Shown here piece after piece: positions 57,144 through 64,000 of a stretch of 64,000 nucleotides of DNA (its first letter is position 1; the number at the start of each line of letters is the position of its first letter). Under the pieces are notes generated by a model. The model saw nothing but the letters and a program-made list of their open reading frames with translations, was not told where the DNA came from and searched no databases. The DNA comes from Bacteroidaceae bacterium. GTDB taxonomy: Bacteria; Bacteroidota; Bacteroidia; Bacteroidales; Bacteroidaceae. The stretch spans positions 25,366 to 89,365 of the forward strand of contig JAKSLR010000007.1 of assembly GCA_024401095.1 (NCBI GenBank), written 5' to 3'. The position numbers and the translations under genes were made by a program.

Positions 57144-57149
57144 CCCTCC

Positions 57150-57218
57150 AAGATTAGTAATCTTCCCCCCTTAAGATTAGTAATCCTCAGCCCCTAAGAT
57201 TAGTAATCTTTCCCCCTG
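57150..57218. repeat. Three 23-base tandem units with a palindromic core
   Basis: AAGATTAGTAATCTT occurs at 57150, 57173 (one base changed) and 57196, each followed by a C-rich spacer, so the period is exactly 23 bases. Confidence 0.8.
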
Positions 57219-57235
57219 AAGAATACTACGCCAAA

Positions 57236-57364
57236 GTGCCAAGATTGTGCCAAGAAAGTGCCACGAAAGTGCCAGGAAAGTGCCACTTTATGTTTTCGCT
57301 GCTAAGCATTGAAACACAGAGTTTTAAGGCCTGTTTTTAGCCCCAAAGTGCCAACTTTGTGCCA
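57236..57364 (+). repeat. GTGCCA array with 11-base period (left array)
   Basis: GTGCCA starts at 57236, 57247, 57258, 57269 and 57280, and again at 57348 and 57359. All neighbouring units are 11 bases apart. The array lies just downstream of the DUF3987 gene. The inverse array is at 59864-59924. Confidence 0.85.
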
Positions 57365-57371
57365 AATTTGC

Positions 57372-59162
57372 CTACCGGCGCATATAAGAGCCGTGACAGA
57401 GCTTCTTGATCCTCTTTTTTAGGGCCAGGTTCTTCAAGGCACGGAGGGCAGTGCGGCGGGGCTGGCCGTAACTTGCGGCTTGGTGCTCCCACTCGCTGGT
57501 CCGGAACTCACGCTCCCCGAAGGTTTCCAGCGCCTGCTCCACCCAGTTCACCTCGTTCATGGGCTTCACGTTCCGGCGCTGGGGCTTGTCCTTGGTGGTG
57601 CTCAGCTTCTGGGCGTGCTGCAGCAGGCAGTCCATGAGCTGCTGGGCGGTGAGGAAATCATCGTCGGTACAGGTCACTTTCTGCATCACCGCGGCTTTCT
57701 GCTCCTCGGTGTACTTCAGGTCCTCCAGGGTGTTGTACTGGCGCAGCATGGTGAGCAGGGCCGCTATCTTGCAGTGCGCCAGGCCGTGGCGGGTCAGGAT
57801 AGACAGGCGGTCGTCATAGCCTTGCAGCACCTGTTCCTCCATCTTGCCAGACCAGTACTGGGTGTGCTGCTCCCACTGCTGGGGCGTGAAGAGGATCTGC
57901 GTGGGGTACTTGTTGAAGAACTGCCACATGTGCAGGGCTTCCAGTCCCAGGCTCTGGAAGAGGTCGGCGTAGGTGTCACGGTTGGCCTCGGGACTCTGCG
58001 GAATCCATTCGTTGTAGGGTTCCATGAGCAGGTAGAGGAAGCGGGAGAAGAGGCCGTCTTCCAGGGTGGGGATGAAGGTGTGGAAGCTGTCGAAGGTACC
58101 CGACAGGCAGAGCGAGAGCTTGGGATGCTCTATCTTGATGGGGCGGTTGTCCACCTTGTAGAACTGGTTGATGGGCTCGTTCATGGTGGCCTTGCACAGC
58201 AGGTCGGCGTAGTTGCCCGCATCCTGCTTCAGCGAGGTGACCACGGAGCTGATCTCCGTACTGTTGATGATGAGTCCGTGCTTCCCCATGGCGTACATGC
58301 AGGTGGTCATCTGGCTCTTGCTGGTGGTCTCCGGCATGACCAGCATCTGGAAGCCGGGGCGGTCCTCGGGTTTCTGCAGCTTCTTCTTCTCTTCCACGCT
58401 GAGCTTCTTGTCCTGCATGGCGAGCTGGTAACTGGCTACCGACTGCTCCCACCGGCGGATCTTCTCCAGCGACTGCTCCTCCAGCTGGCGGTCTATGGGC
58501 TTGACCAGCTGAAAGGCATGACTGATGATGCCCTTGCCGTTTCCCGGAGGGGAGAGGGTCATGAAGGCCAGGTTCAGGGAGTAGTCCTGCACGCCGTAGT
58601 GGAAGCGGGCGTTGCTGCACACGGCAGAGTAGTTGGTAAGCAAGGCCATGAGCAGGGCATCGCGGCGGCGAAGCGGCATTTCCGGATGGGCCAGGGCAGG
58701 TTTCAGTCCCCGAAGGAGCTGCACGGGCAGGTGGTTGTACACGTCGTCCGGGAAGCAGGGAATCTGGCCTATCAGCTCGTTCTCCAGCTCTTCGGGTGCG
58801 GTATCCGGGCGGTCTTCGCGGGTCTTCTCCTGGGTGTCATAGCCGTATTGCAGCGCCTCGTCTATCTCCGTGGCACTGCGCAGGGAAGGGTCGTCGGGGG
58901 TAATCAGGTTCAGGCGAGCCAGCAGGTTCAGCATTTCCCGCTTGTAGTCTTTCAAGGAGGAGGCTGGCACGCCCACATACTTCAGGTAACCGCCCAGCTT
59001 GAGCCACCAGGCATGCCGGTGTCCCGGGGTGTAGGCGTTCTTCTGCAGGAAACCGGTGATCCAGCGCGGGGAGACGGGGGACACGGGGACAGGTCCCTGT
59101 CCTTCCCTGTCAGAGGAATTGAAAAGGGACAGGGACCTGTCCCCATGTCCCGTGTCCCGCAT
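57372..59162 (-). pseudogene. DUF3987 (primase/helicase-like) part of a gene split by a REP insertion
   Basis: The first ~32 residues (GHGDRSLSLFNSSDREGQGP region) are encoded by inserted REP sequence. From RWITGFLQKNAYTPGHRHAW onward it is genuine protein: a linker, then the DUF3987 domain with the P-loop-like GNGKGIISHAF and SKSQMTTCMYAM, which is typical of VirE/primase-associated proteins in Bacteroidetes mobile regions. Removing about 100 inserted bases (length 1 mod 3) puts it in frame with the 59110-59811 part. I therefore call it the C-terminal part of one broken BT4734-DUF3987 gene. Independent translation from the ATG at 59162 cannot be excluded. Confidence 0.75.
59061..59160. repeat. 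Inverted REP pair inserted in a coding sequence
   Basis: Two REP copies face each other: one at 59076-59102 with core GGGGACAGGTCCCTGTCC, and one at 59126-59158 with core GGGACAGGGACCTGTCCCC. A spacer of about 23 bases separates them. The arrangement resembles a BIME. Its outer limits (about 59061 and 59160) are inferred from where BT4734/DUF3987 protein similarity resumes. Confidence 0.8.
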
Positions 59163-59811
59163 GTTCCGCTTCCACCTGCACCGTCAGGGCAATGGCCTGT
59201 TCGTTCAGGTACGCCTGGTCATCGTGCGCCAGGAAGGAGAGGCGGGTAATGTCCTTGCAGGCTTCATCGCACGGCAGGCCGGTGAGCGCCTCGTAATAGG
59301 CCTTTCCCTTATTCCACGCCAGCGCATGCAGGGCTTTCACACGACTCAGGAATTCCGGGTGCGTTTCCTCGTCGCGCTGAAAGATGAAGCGGGCAGGCGG
59401 CAGCTCCGTACCGTCGGCATCATAGGCTTCCCAGCGGAAGAAGATGCGGATGCCTTCCTGGCTGTTGGTCACGTAGCAGAGCAGGGTGTGTTCGTCGGCC
59501 TTGATCTTCTGCAGCAGGGCAGGCATGTCCGGAAGTGGCACATGGTCCAGGTCCAGCATGACGATGCGGGTGGCACGGGTGATGTTCCGCGCCTCGTGAC
59601 CGTCGGTGCAGAAGCAGCTGGGCGTAATGGCTCCGCAGGCTTCCTTCAGCTTGCTGGCTTTCTGCATCTCACCGTCCTGTCGGGCCTGGATGCTCTGCTT
59701 CGTATTGTAGTAAATGGCATTGCGGGTATCTCTGATCTCCTGGAGCAGTTGGGAGAGGGAAAGGGGCTGTGAAATGTGCCCCCTGATGTCCCTGAAATAA
59801 CTAAATTCCAT
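59110..59811 (-). pseudogene. BT4734-like N-terminal part of the gene split by the REP pair
   Basis: The 233-residue frame carries a BT4734/VirE-N-like domain: FSYFRDIRGHISQPLSL at the start, then VMLDLDHVPLPDMPALLQKI (acidic residues of a primase-like site) and YVTNSQEGIRIFFRW. Native sequence ends at about VQVEAEH. The last ~14 residues (GHGTWGQVPVPFQFL) are translated REP sequence, and the frame stops inside the insert. Its start region abuts the GTGCCA array. The domain family is usually joined to DUF3987 in one protein of Bacteroidetes mobile or capsule-linked loci. Confidence 0.75.
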
Positions 59812-59863
59812 AAAAACGAGTGTTAAGTAGTTGAGGTACAGTTAGATAGATGCGAAAAACACG

Positions 59864-59924
59864 TGGCACAAACGTGGCACTTTCGCGGCACTTTCCTGGC
59901 ACTTTCGTGGCACTTTCGTGGCAC
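59864..59924 (-). repeat. TGGCAC array with 11-base period (right array, inverted)
   Basis: Six units, TTTCGTGGCAC-like, with TGGCAC (one CGGCAC) starting at 59864, 59875, 59886, 59897, 59908 and 59919, exactly 11 bases apart. This is the reverse complement of the left array, and it sits upstream of the split gene. Confidence 0.88.
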
Positions 59925-59927
59925 AAT

Positions 59928-60248
59928 TCAGAGCGTGACCCGGGCGTAGTTGATGACACGCTTGCGGTTTCCTATGCGCAGGATGTTGTCTTTTCCCGTG
60001 TATTCATAGTCCTCCTCGGAATACTCCAGGCAGATAAAGCAGCCCGCCTCCAGGGGAAAATTCCGGGCCCGTTCGCCCAGCAGGGAGAACACACGCAGGC
60101 GCTTGCCGGCATAGTTCCCGTCCAGGCCACTGTGCATCACATAGTCCTCTACAAAGATTTCTCTGATCTCCAAACCCGCTTCCTCGGGCTTTCTAGGGGG
60201 CAGCATCCTTATGTCGCCCACCTTGGTTAAAATTCCAAACAATTCCAT
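59928..60248 (-). CDS. Small uncharacterised protein
   Basis: The product has 106 residues from the MELFGILTKVG start (an ATG four codons upstream also exists). It is soluble, with a small beta-rich pattern (EIREIFVEDYVMHSGLDGNY, KRLRVFSLLGERARNFPLE). I do not recognise the family. It lies upstream of the BT4734/DUF3987 gene on the same strand, with the 11-base repeat array between them, so it may belong to the same transcript. Confidence 0.65.
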   Translation of the reverse strand: MELFGILTKVGDIRMLPPRKPEEAGLEIREIFVEDYVMHSGLDGNYAGKRLRVFSLLGERARNFPLEAGCFICLEYSEEDYEYTGKDNILRIGNRKRVINYARVTL

Positions 60249-60354
60249 AGTCTTACACATTGGTTTACAGTAACAAAGGTAAGCCTATGACGGGGGATGG
60301 GCAAGAAAAAGACGAGCCGTCTCAAGGTCCGTCTTATTCGTCTCAAGGTTCATC

Positions 60355-61236
60355 TCATTCTCCTGTCTGGCAGAGCTGTTCGGTAAGCTGCCCGATGCGT
60401 TGCCGCACTTCCCTCTCGGCCGTGGTGGCATGCAGGAACTTCCAGTGCGGGAACCGGTGCTCCTCCGAAAAGGTAGACCGGGCATGGCTCATGGATTTGG
60501 GGTTTGGCATGTGCGGAATGTCCAGCTCCAGGCTCTCCAGCATGTGGATGAACGCCTTGTGCTCCTTGTACTGGAAGAGCCCCTGTTCCTCCAGGATGCG
60601 GTACACGTAGAACCAGTTGGCTTTCTTGCCCTGCAGCAGATTCTCCTCCCGGTCTATGCGGATGAGCTGCCCGATGACGGAGCGGAAGAAGCTGTGGCGG
60701 TCTGGCGTCTTCTCTGCCGGCCGAAGGGTCTGCGAGAGGCGCTGGAGCTCCGCCAGTGTCACCTGGTTCAGGAACTCGTCCACCCGGGCAGAAAGTTCCT
60801 GCATGAGGCGGATGCACACGGCATAGTGTAAGGCCTTCTCCTGGGCGCTCACCTCCTCGGGGAAGGCCCCCTGCAGCAGCTGGTTCAGGTAGTGCTGGAC
60901 CTTCTCTTCCGGCCAAGGCTCCTCTTCGGCCAGCTTGTGCGAGAAGAAATGCACCAGCGTCTTGCCGTTCAGTTTCTCCTGCACGGAGCGGTAGGCCGAG
61001 AGCTGCTCCAGCCCCAGCGCCGTCTTCTCCCGGCGGATCTGCCCCTGCAGGCTCCCCAGCTGCAGGATAGCCCTAGGCAACTTGATTTCCACATGCCACA
61101 GCAGCAGCTGGCAGAAGCCGTTCCGGGGGCAGAGAGACTGCGCCAGGAAGCCATGCTGGGTACATTCCTCCACATGCGAGAGGAGGAAATCCAGCAGTTG
61201 GTCCAGTTTCTGGAAAAAGACATCGAGTTCCATCAT
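60355..61236 (-). CDS. Uncharacterised alpha-helical protein
   Basis: The 293-residue product is soluble and strongly helical (FFQKLDQLLDFLLSHVEEC, LNQLLQGAFPEEVSAQEKAL). A C-terminal segment, KANWFYVYRILEEQGLFQYK, looks like a winged-helix region, and a conserved-looking segment KSMSHARSTFSEEHRFPHW follows. I do not recognise it. It shares the strand and codon style of the BT4734/DUF3987 group, so it probably belongs to the same accessory block. A 100-base gap separates it from the 106-residue gene. Confidence 0.65.
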   Translation of the reverse strand: MMELDVFFQKLDQLLDFLLSHVEECTQHGFLAQSLCPRNGFCQLLLWHVEIKLPRAILQLGSLQGQIRREKTALGLEQLSAYRSVQEKLNGKTLVHFFSHKLAEEEPWPEEKVQHYLNQLLQGAFPEEVSAQEKALHYAVCIRLMQELSARVDEFLNQVTLAELQRLSQTLRPAEKTPDRHSFFRSVIGQLIRIDREENLLQGKKANWFYVYRILEEQGLFQYKEHKAFIHMLESLELDIPHMPNPKSMSHARSTFSEEHRFPHWKFLHATTAEREVRQRIGQLTEQLCQTGE

Positions 61237-61398
61237 AACGTGTAAAGGTAGTGTTTTTCGGGCAAAGCGAGGCCCTTTTCGCTAGTCTTTTCAGCTTTGT
61301 TAAAGTCCTTTAAGAAAAAGCCAATGCAGTTGCATTAAATATTTTTTAAATAAGAAAAATGGGTATGATGATCAACTGGAATGTATGACATTTGTGTC

Positions 61399-61821
61399 AT
61401 GAAATACAAAATAACTAATGCCCGGACCGCTGCTGCAGCCGAGGCACTTTTCTTCGAAATCCTGGACGAGATTAATACCCTGGCACCCGCCTACTACAGC
61501 CGCACCCAGCAGCACATCAGACATGTACCTGACAATCCAGAACAGGTCTTTGTGCGCAGTGAGGCCTACATCCTGATGGATCTGGTGAATTACGGAAACC
61601 GACGTATCTACCGCTACCAGATGCACGACTTTCACCAGTCGCTCAACGACCTGTACAAGGACCTGCACCACCTGAAGGCCGCCTTGGTGAAGGAAATGTG
61701 GGTACTGGGCCAGGTAGACGACTGGAAGCTGGTGCGACTGACCCAGAAGATAGAGTTGTTTTATTTGGATGCACAGGGGTGGGAGAGGGAAGGGAGAGGG
61801 GTGCTTGGGCTCTCTTTCTGA
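61399..61821 (+). CDS. Small uncharacterised protein
   Basis: The product has 140 residues from the MKYKITNAR start (an ATG six codons earlier exists). It is soluble and mostly helical (AAAAEALFFEILDEINTLAP, QMHDFHQSLNDLYKDLHHL). It is divergent from the helical protein at 60355-61236 across an AT-rich region. No recognised family. The last residues (EREGRGVLGLSF) run into repeat family B, so the native C-terminus may have been altered by that repeat. Confidence 0.55.
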   Translation: MKYKITNARTAAAAEALFFEILDEINTLAPAYYSRTQQHIRHVPDNPEQVFVRSEAYILMDLVNYGNRRIYRYQMHDFHQSLNDLYKDLHHLKAALVKEMWVLGQVDDWKLVRLTQKIELFYLDAQGWEREGRGVLGLSF

Positions 61822-61888
61822 AGGCGTTGCCCTCAGACACCCTTATTAGGGTTTCACCCTAAAACCCACTTAGTGTTTTTTCTTTTCA
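61819..61888. repeat. Dispersed intergenic repeat, family B (inverted copy)
   Basis: CTGAAGGCGTTGCCCTCAG, then CTTATTAGGGTTTCACCCTA, then AACCCACTTAGTGTTTTTTC. It is the reverse complement of 57076-57143. A diverged copy follows at about 61900-61960. Confidence 0.75.
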
Positions 61889-61963
61889 TGGATTTCCATT
61901 TTCTGAAGGCATCTGCCCTCTGGCTCTCGATTAGGGCTTTGCCCTAAAACCCATTTCATTTTT

Positions 61964-62356
61964 CTTTTCCCGCAAAAGAAAAACGAAACCAAAAAGAAAG
62001 CTCCCGGCTGCAGGAATTTGACTAAAAATAGGCTTGAATTTGGGAAAAATACAAAAAACATTTCCTTATTGGACTGTATTTTTCTGTTCCAAATTCAAAC
62101 CTATTTTCTTAACGCCAAATTTCTGATGCCGAATTACCATCCGGGGTGTTACCATGCAGATTGTAGTGCCCAGCTACCCACTTCCGGCATCATGGGTTTT
62201 GCGTGAAGAAAATGGAGGTCTTTTTCCGTTAAAAAATGCACAGGGAACACTAGGACTGGGAGTTTTGTGCATTTTAGGAAAAAGAACTTCAGTTTTAGCA
62301 AAATCAATGCAGCCGGGAGCTTTCTTTTTCTGCTTATTTTTCTTTTGCGGGAAAAG
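61964..62356. mobile_element. MITE-like element with 49-base inverted arms and internal hairpins
   Basis: The left arm (61964-62012) starts CTTTTCCCGCAAAAGAAAAA and ends AAGCTCCCGGCTGCA. The right arm (62308-62356) is its reverse complement at about 43 of 49 positions. The inside holds three further inverted pairs: ATAGGCTTGAATTTGG with CCAAATTCAAACCTAT, TGATGCCG with CGGCATCA, and AAAATGCAC-type with GTGCATTTT. No protein is encoded. It may be a non-autonomous mobile element or encode a structured RNA. Confidence 0.6.
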
Positions 62357-62400
62357 AAAAACAAGCTAGAGGGTCCGGGAGAGAATCTCCCGAAGAAAGG
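62342..62400. repeat. Dispersed intergenic repeat, family A (inverted copy)
   Basis: CTTTTGCGGGAAAAG, then CTAGAGGGTCCGG and the hairpin GGGAGAGAATCTCCC. It overlaps the right arm of the MITE-like element. Confidence 0.7.
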
Positions 62401-62421
62401 AGTTTGAGGGAACACTTTCCC

Positions 62422-62643
62422 TCATAAAGGGAGTCTAAGGGGATCCCCCCTTCCCCCAAACTCCCCCAAATCCACATGGTACTCTTCACAAACATATTTA
62501 ATAGCAGCAGGGTTCAAATAATGATCCTGCGGCTTCACCCCCAGCGCCAGCAACTCCCCCCTGTGCCCCCTCAGCCAACGCTGAAAAGTCCGCAAAGACA
62601 CCCCTGCAGCCCGCGCCATCTCACTTTTCAAGACTCTTTTCAT
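62422..62643 (-). CDS. Small helix-turn-helix DNA-binding protein (DUF4248-like)
   Basis: The 73-residue product opens with a helix-turn-helix, LKSEMARAAGVSLRTFQRWL, and continues with KPQDHYLNPAAIKYVCEEYH. This resembles the small DUF4248-type proteins that stand next to HU-like genes in Bacteroidetes. It is divergent from the HU-like gene across 240 bases and could regulate that cassette. The last ~12 residues lie in repeat-like sequence. Confidence 0.7.
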   Translation of the reverse strand: MKRVLKSEMARAAGVSLRTFQRWLRGHRGELLALGVKPQDHYLNPAAIKYVCEEYHVDLGEFGGRGDPLRLPL

Positions 62644-62796
62644 GGTGTTTCTCTTTCTTTATTCTAACATACAAAGATAGTGATTTTTAAGGAGATAGGC
62701 AAGGAATATCCCCTCCTTATAATGACAAAGAATGCCATTGCAAGGCAAGAACTGACGTAGCCTGCCGAAAGCCGACAGCCCCCGCTTCCGCAGTGT

Positions 62797-62804
62797 TAAC
62801 TTTG
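62797..62804 (+). promoter_or_regulatory. -7 promoter box of the HU-like gene
   Basis: TAACTTTG with GC-rich sequence upstream and a leader of about 70 bases to the ATG at 62885. Confidence 0.55.
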
Positions 62805-62884
62805 CATCTGTAATCGAAGGAGACAAGCGCGCACTCCGGGGAATTACGCAGTTTTCACCTTAATAATTAACACTACTTCAAGAA

Positions 62885-63667
62885 ATGGGAAAAATCAATT
62901 ATTCCATCGTGCCTCGCACTGTGAATCTGGCGGAGCAGGCCCTGGCCAAGAAAAACAACGATGACTCGTTCGTTCCCGAGATCAAGTTCTACGGCACTGC
63001 CCAGCAGTCCGATTTCCTCACCCTGGAGAAGTTCGCCGCACACATCAGCGACCACCACTCCAAATACGGCAAAGGCGACATCTACTGCGTGCTGGTAGAA
63101 ATGGTATCCTGCCTGCGTGAACAGCTGCTCATGGGCAACAAGGTAAGCCTGGGCGATCTGGGCTGCTTCTTCGTGACCCTGTCCAGCACCGGTTCCGACT
63201 ACTACGACGAGTTCTCTGCCCAGAACATCAAGCACGTGAATGTGCGCTGGGAGATTGGCGACGTGTTCAAGGACCTCCGCTCCGAAGCCCAGTTTGAGCT
63301 GGTAGAGACCCGCAAGGCTGCCGCCGAGACCCTGAAGAAAGTCCGCGAAGGCTACCCAAGCCGTCCGGAAGAAGGCGATGAACCCGAGGATGCCACTATC
63401 ATGTACACCCTGAACATCAGTTCCGAGAACGCTTCACAGGGTTCTGTGAACACCACCGTGAACAAGGACTATGAGAAGGGCTCTTCGGTAGAGATCAAGG
63501 CCACTCCAGCCAGCGGCTACGAGTTTGACCAATGGAGCGACGGCAACAAGAACGCCACTCGCACCGTGATCCTGAACCAGGATCTCACGCTGACTGCTAA
63601 GTTCAAGTCAACCTCCGGTGGTACTGTAACGCCTCCAGGCGGCGGAGAAGAGGATATGGGAGATTAA
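62885..63667 (+). CDS. HU-like DNA-binding protein fused to an InlB-type beta repeat
   Basis: The 260-residue product has an HU/IHF-like fold in residues 1-150 (NYSIVPRTVNLAEQALAKKN, TLEKFAAHISDHHSKYGKGD, LGDLGCFFVTLSS). This type is common in Bacteroidetes near DUF3987 genes. After a short linker, residues 175-245 form a divergent InlB B-repeat / Flg_new-type domain (KGSSVEIKATPASGYEFDQW), followed by a Gly/Pro tail. B-repeats are usually found outside the cell, yet there is no signal peptide. It belongs to the small cassette with the HTH protein and the tiny membrane protein; an amidase gene often follows but would be outside the window. Confidence 0.85.
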   Translation: MGKINYSIVPRTVNLAEQALAKKNNDDSFVPEIKFYGTAQQSDFLTLEKFAAHISDHHSKYGKGDIYCVLVEMVSCLREQLLMGNKVSLGDLGCFFVTLSSTGSDYYDEFSAQNIKHVNVRWEIGDVFKDLRSEAQFELVETRKAAAETLKKVREGYPSRPEEGDEPEDATIMYTLNISSENASQGSVNTTVNKDYEKGSSVEIKATPASGYEFDQWSDGNKNATRTVILNQDLTLTAKFKSTSGGTVTPPGGGEEDMGD

Positions 63668-63760
63668 AGAGTGATGAGTTGTGAGTAATGAGTTGTGAGT
63701 TACCTGAAACCCAAAAACTCATAACTCAAGACTCATAACTCAAAACCCAAAAACATTGAA
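63668..63760. repeat. Direct and inverted short repeats before the small membrane protein
   Basis: GAGTTGTGAGTAATGAGTTG-type direct repeats (about 63676-63701) are followed by AACTCATAACTCAAGACTCA-type inverted copies (63715-63743). The transcript between the two genes could fold into a long hairpin. Confidence 0.65.
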
Positions 63761-63808
63761 ACCATGTTGTTAAAACTATTGTTAATGCTTAATACGGATT
63801 CGAAGAAA

Positions 63809-63907
63809 ATGAGTACAGAGAAGAAGAATATCTGGACGGTGATTGTCAATACGATTTTGACGTTGATCTCGGGTATTGCGAGTGTTTATGGGTTGGGGGG
63901 ATTTTAA
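63809..63907 (+). CDS. Very small membrane protein (smalltalk-type)
   Basis: The product has 32 residues. MSTEKKNIWTVIVNTI continues into LTLISGIASVYGLGGF, giving one hydrophobic helix after a charged start. It fits the tiny proteins annotated as smalltalk proteins that follow HU-like genes in Bacteroidetes; the function is unknown. An in-frame ATG at 63764 would give 47 residues, but the MSTEKK start is the family form and has a purine-rich AAGAAA just before it. It is too short for most gene finders. Confidence 0.65.
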   Translation: MSTEKKNIWTVIVNTILTLISGIASVYGLGGF

Positions 63908-63934
63908 GAGGGGTTCCCCCTCTAGCTCCCCTTT

Positions 63935-64000
63935 CTGAAGGCTTCGCCCTCAGACTCCCTTTTCGGGAGATTCTCTCCCGGACCCTCTACATCTTTTTTC
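63935..64000. repeat. Dispersed repeats B and A at the right edge
   Basis: CTGAAGGCTTCGCCCTCAG (family B) is followed by CGGGAGATTCTCTCCCGGAC and CCTCTACATCTTTTT (family A). The window ends inside it. Confidence 0.7.

Noticed and set aside
57150..57364. CRISPR array.
   Set aside because: The repeats are short (6-15 bases), with 11- or 23-base periods and no unique spacers of 30 bases or more; no cas genes are nearby.
57480..59249. Long plus-strand open frame of 589 codons opposite the DUF3987 gene.
   Set aside because: It is a shadow of the GC-rich minus-strand gene: its composition is low-complexity (His, Val, Gly, Leu), it has no domain, and the minus strand shows clear DUF3987 protein.

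Overview
The window is Bacteroidales chromosome, most likely a gut or oral member of Bacteroidaceae or Prevotellaceae. The grounds are promoters of the Bacteroidetes type (TTG or TTTG, about 20 bases, then TAnnTTTG), the order purB - pseudouridine synthase - asnS, NigD-like and LytTR proteins, many exported glycoside hydrolases with lipoprotein or Sec signals, and the DUF3987 / HU-like / very small membrane protein cassette at the right end. I cannot name the species from sequence alone.

Layout. 1-6811: housekeeping genes (tail of an upstream gene, a small membrane protein, mutL, tRNA-Val, purB, an RluB-type pseudouridine synthase with a repetitive Gly/Gln/Arg arm, asnS). 6840-17790: a PuuD-peptidase M19 fusion, a ThuA-like protein, tcdA, a TIM barrel-DUF1080 fusion, an FKBP, an IlvD/Edd dehydratase paired with a GntP permease, and amtB. 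17898-24826: a visibly GC-richer segment bounded by two directly repeated, internally deleted IS982-type elements. It holds an AraC regulator, a Tat-type flavodoxin-ferredoxin protein, an NTF2-like protein, a two-domain esterase, an aldo/keto reductase and several broken genes. 25033-29419: DUF2141 protein, LytTR regulator, AsmA-like protein and NigD-like lipoprotein.

29550-49376 is a carbohydrate region without any SusC/SusD pair: GH78, GH2 with a LamG-like insert, a GH3 tail remnant, trehalase, two secreted FlgT/CsgG-like paralogues with a secreted TIM-barrel-like protein, an FMN-binding/Tp47-like pair, GH2, GH35, tRNA-Phe and GH43.

49377-59160 is the most unusual stretch. A REP-associated tyrosine transposase (RAYT, 50874-51680) sits between two 28-base inverted REP-like palindromes. 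Related palindromes lie at about 47.6, 49.4 and 59.1 kb, and a second RAYT survives only as a C-terminal fragment. Next to the RAYT lies a strongly AT-rich four-gene His-Xaa-Ser (HXS) radical-SAM modification system, hxsA-hxsD-hxsB-hxsC (51916-55556), whose substrate-like protein carries six tandem H-x-S units. A REP pair has also landed inside a BT4734/DUF3987-type gene and split it in two (57372-59811). That gene is bracketed by inverted arrays of GTGCCA spaced exactly 11 bases apart. The window ends with two small unknown genes, a 390-base element with inverted 49-base arms, an HTH protein, an HU-like protein fused to an InlB-type repeat, a tiny membrane protein and families of dispersed intergenic repeats.
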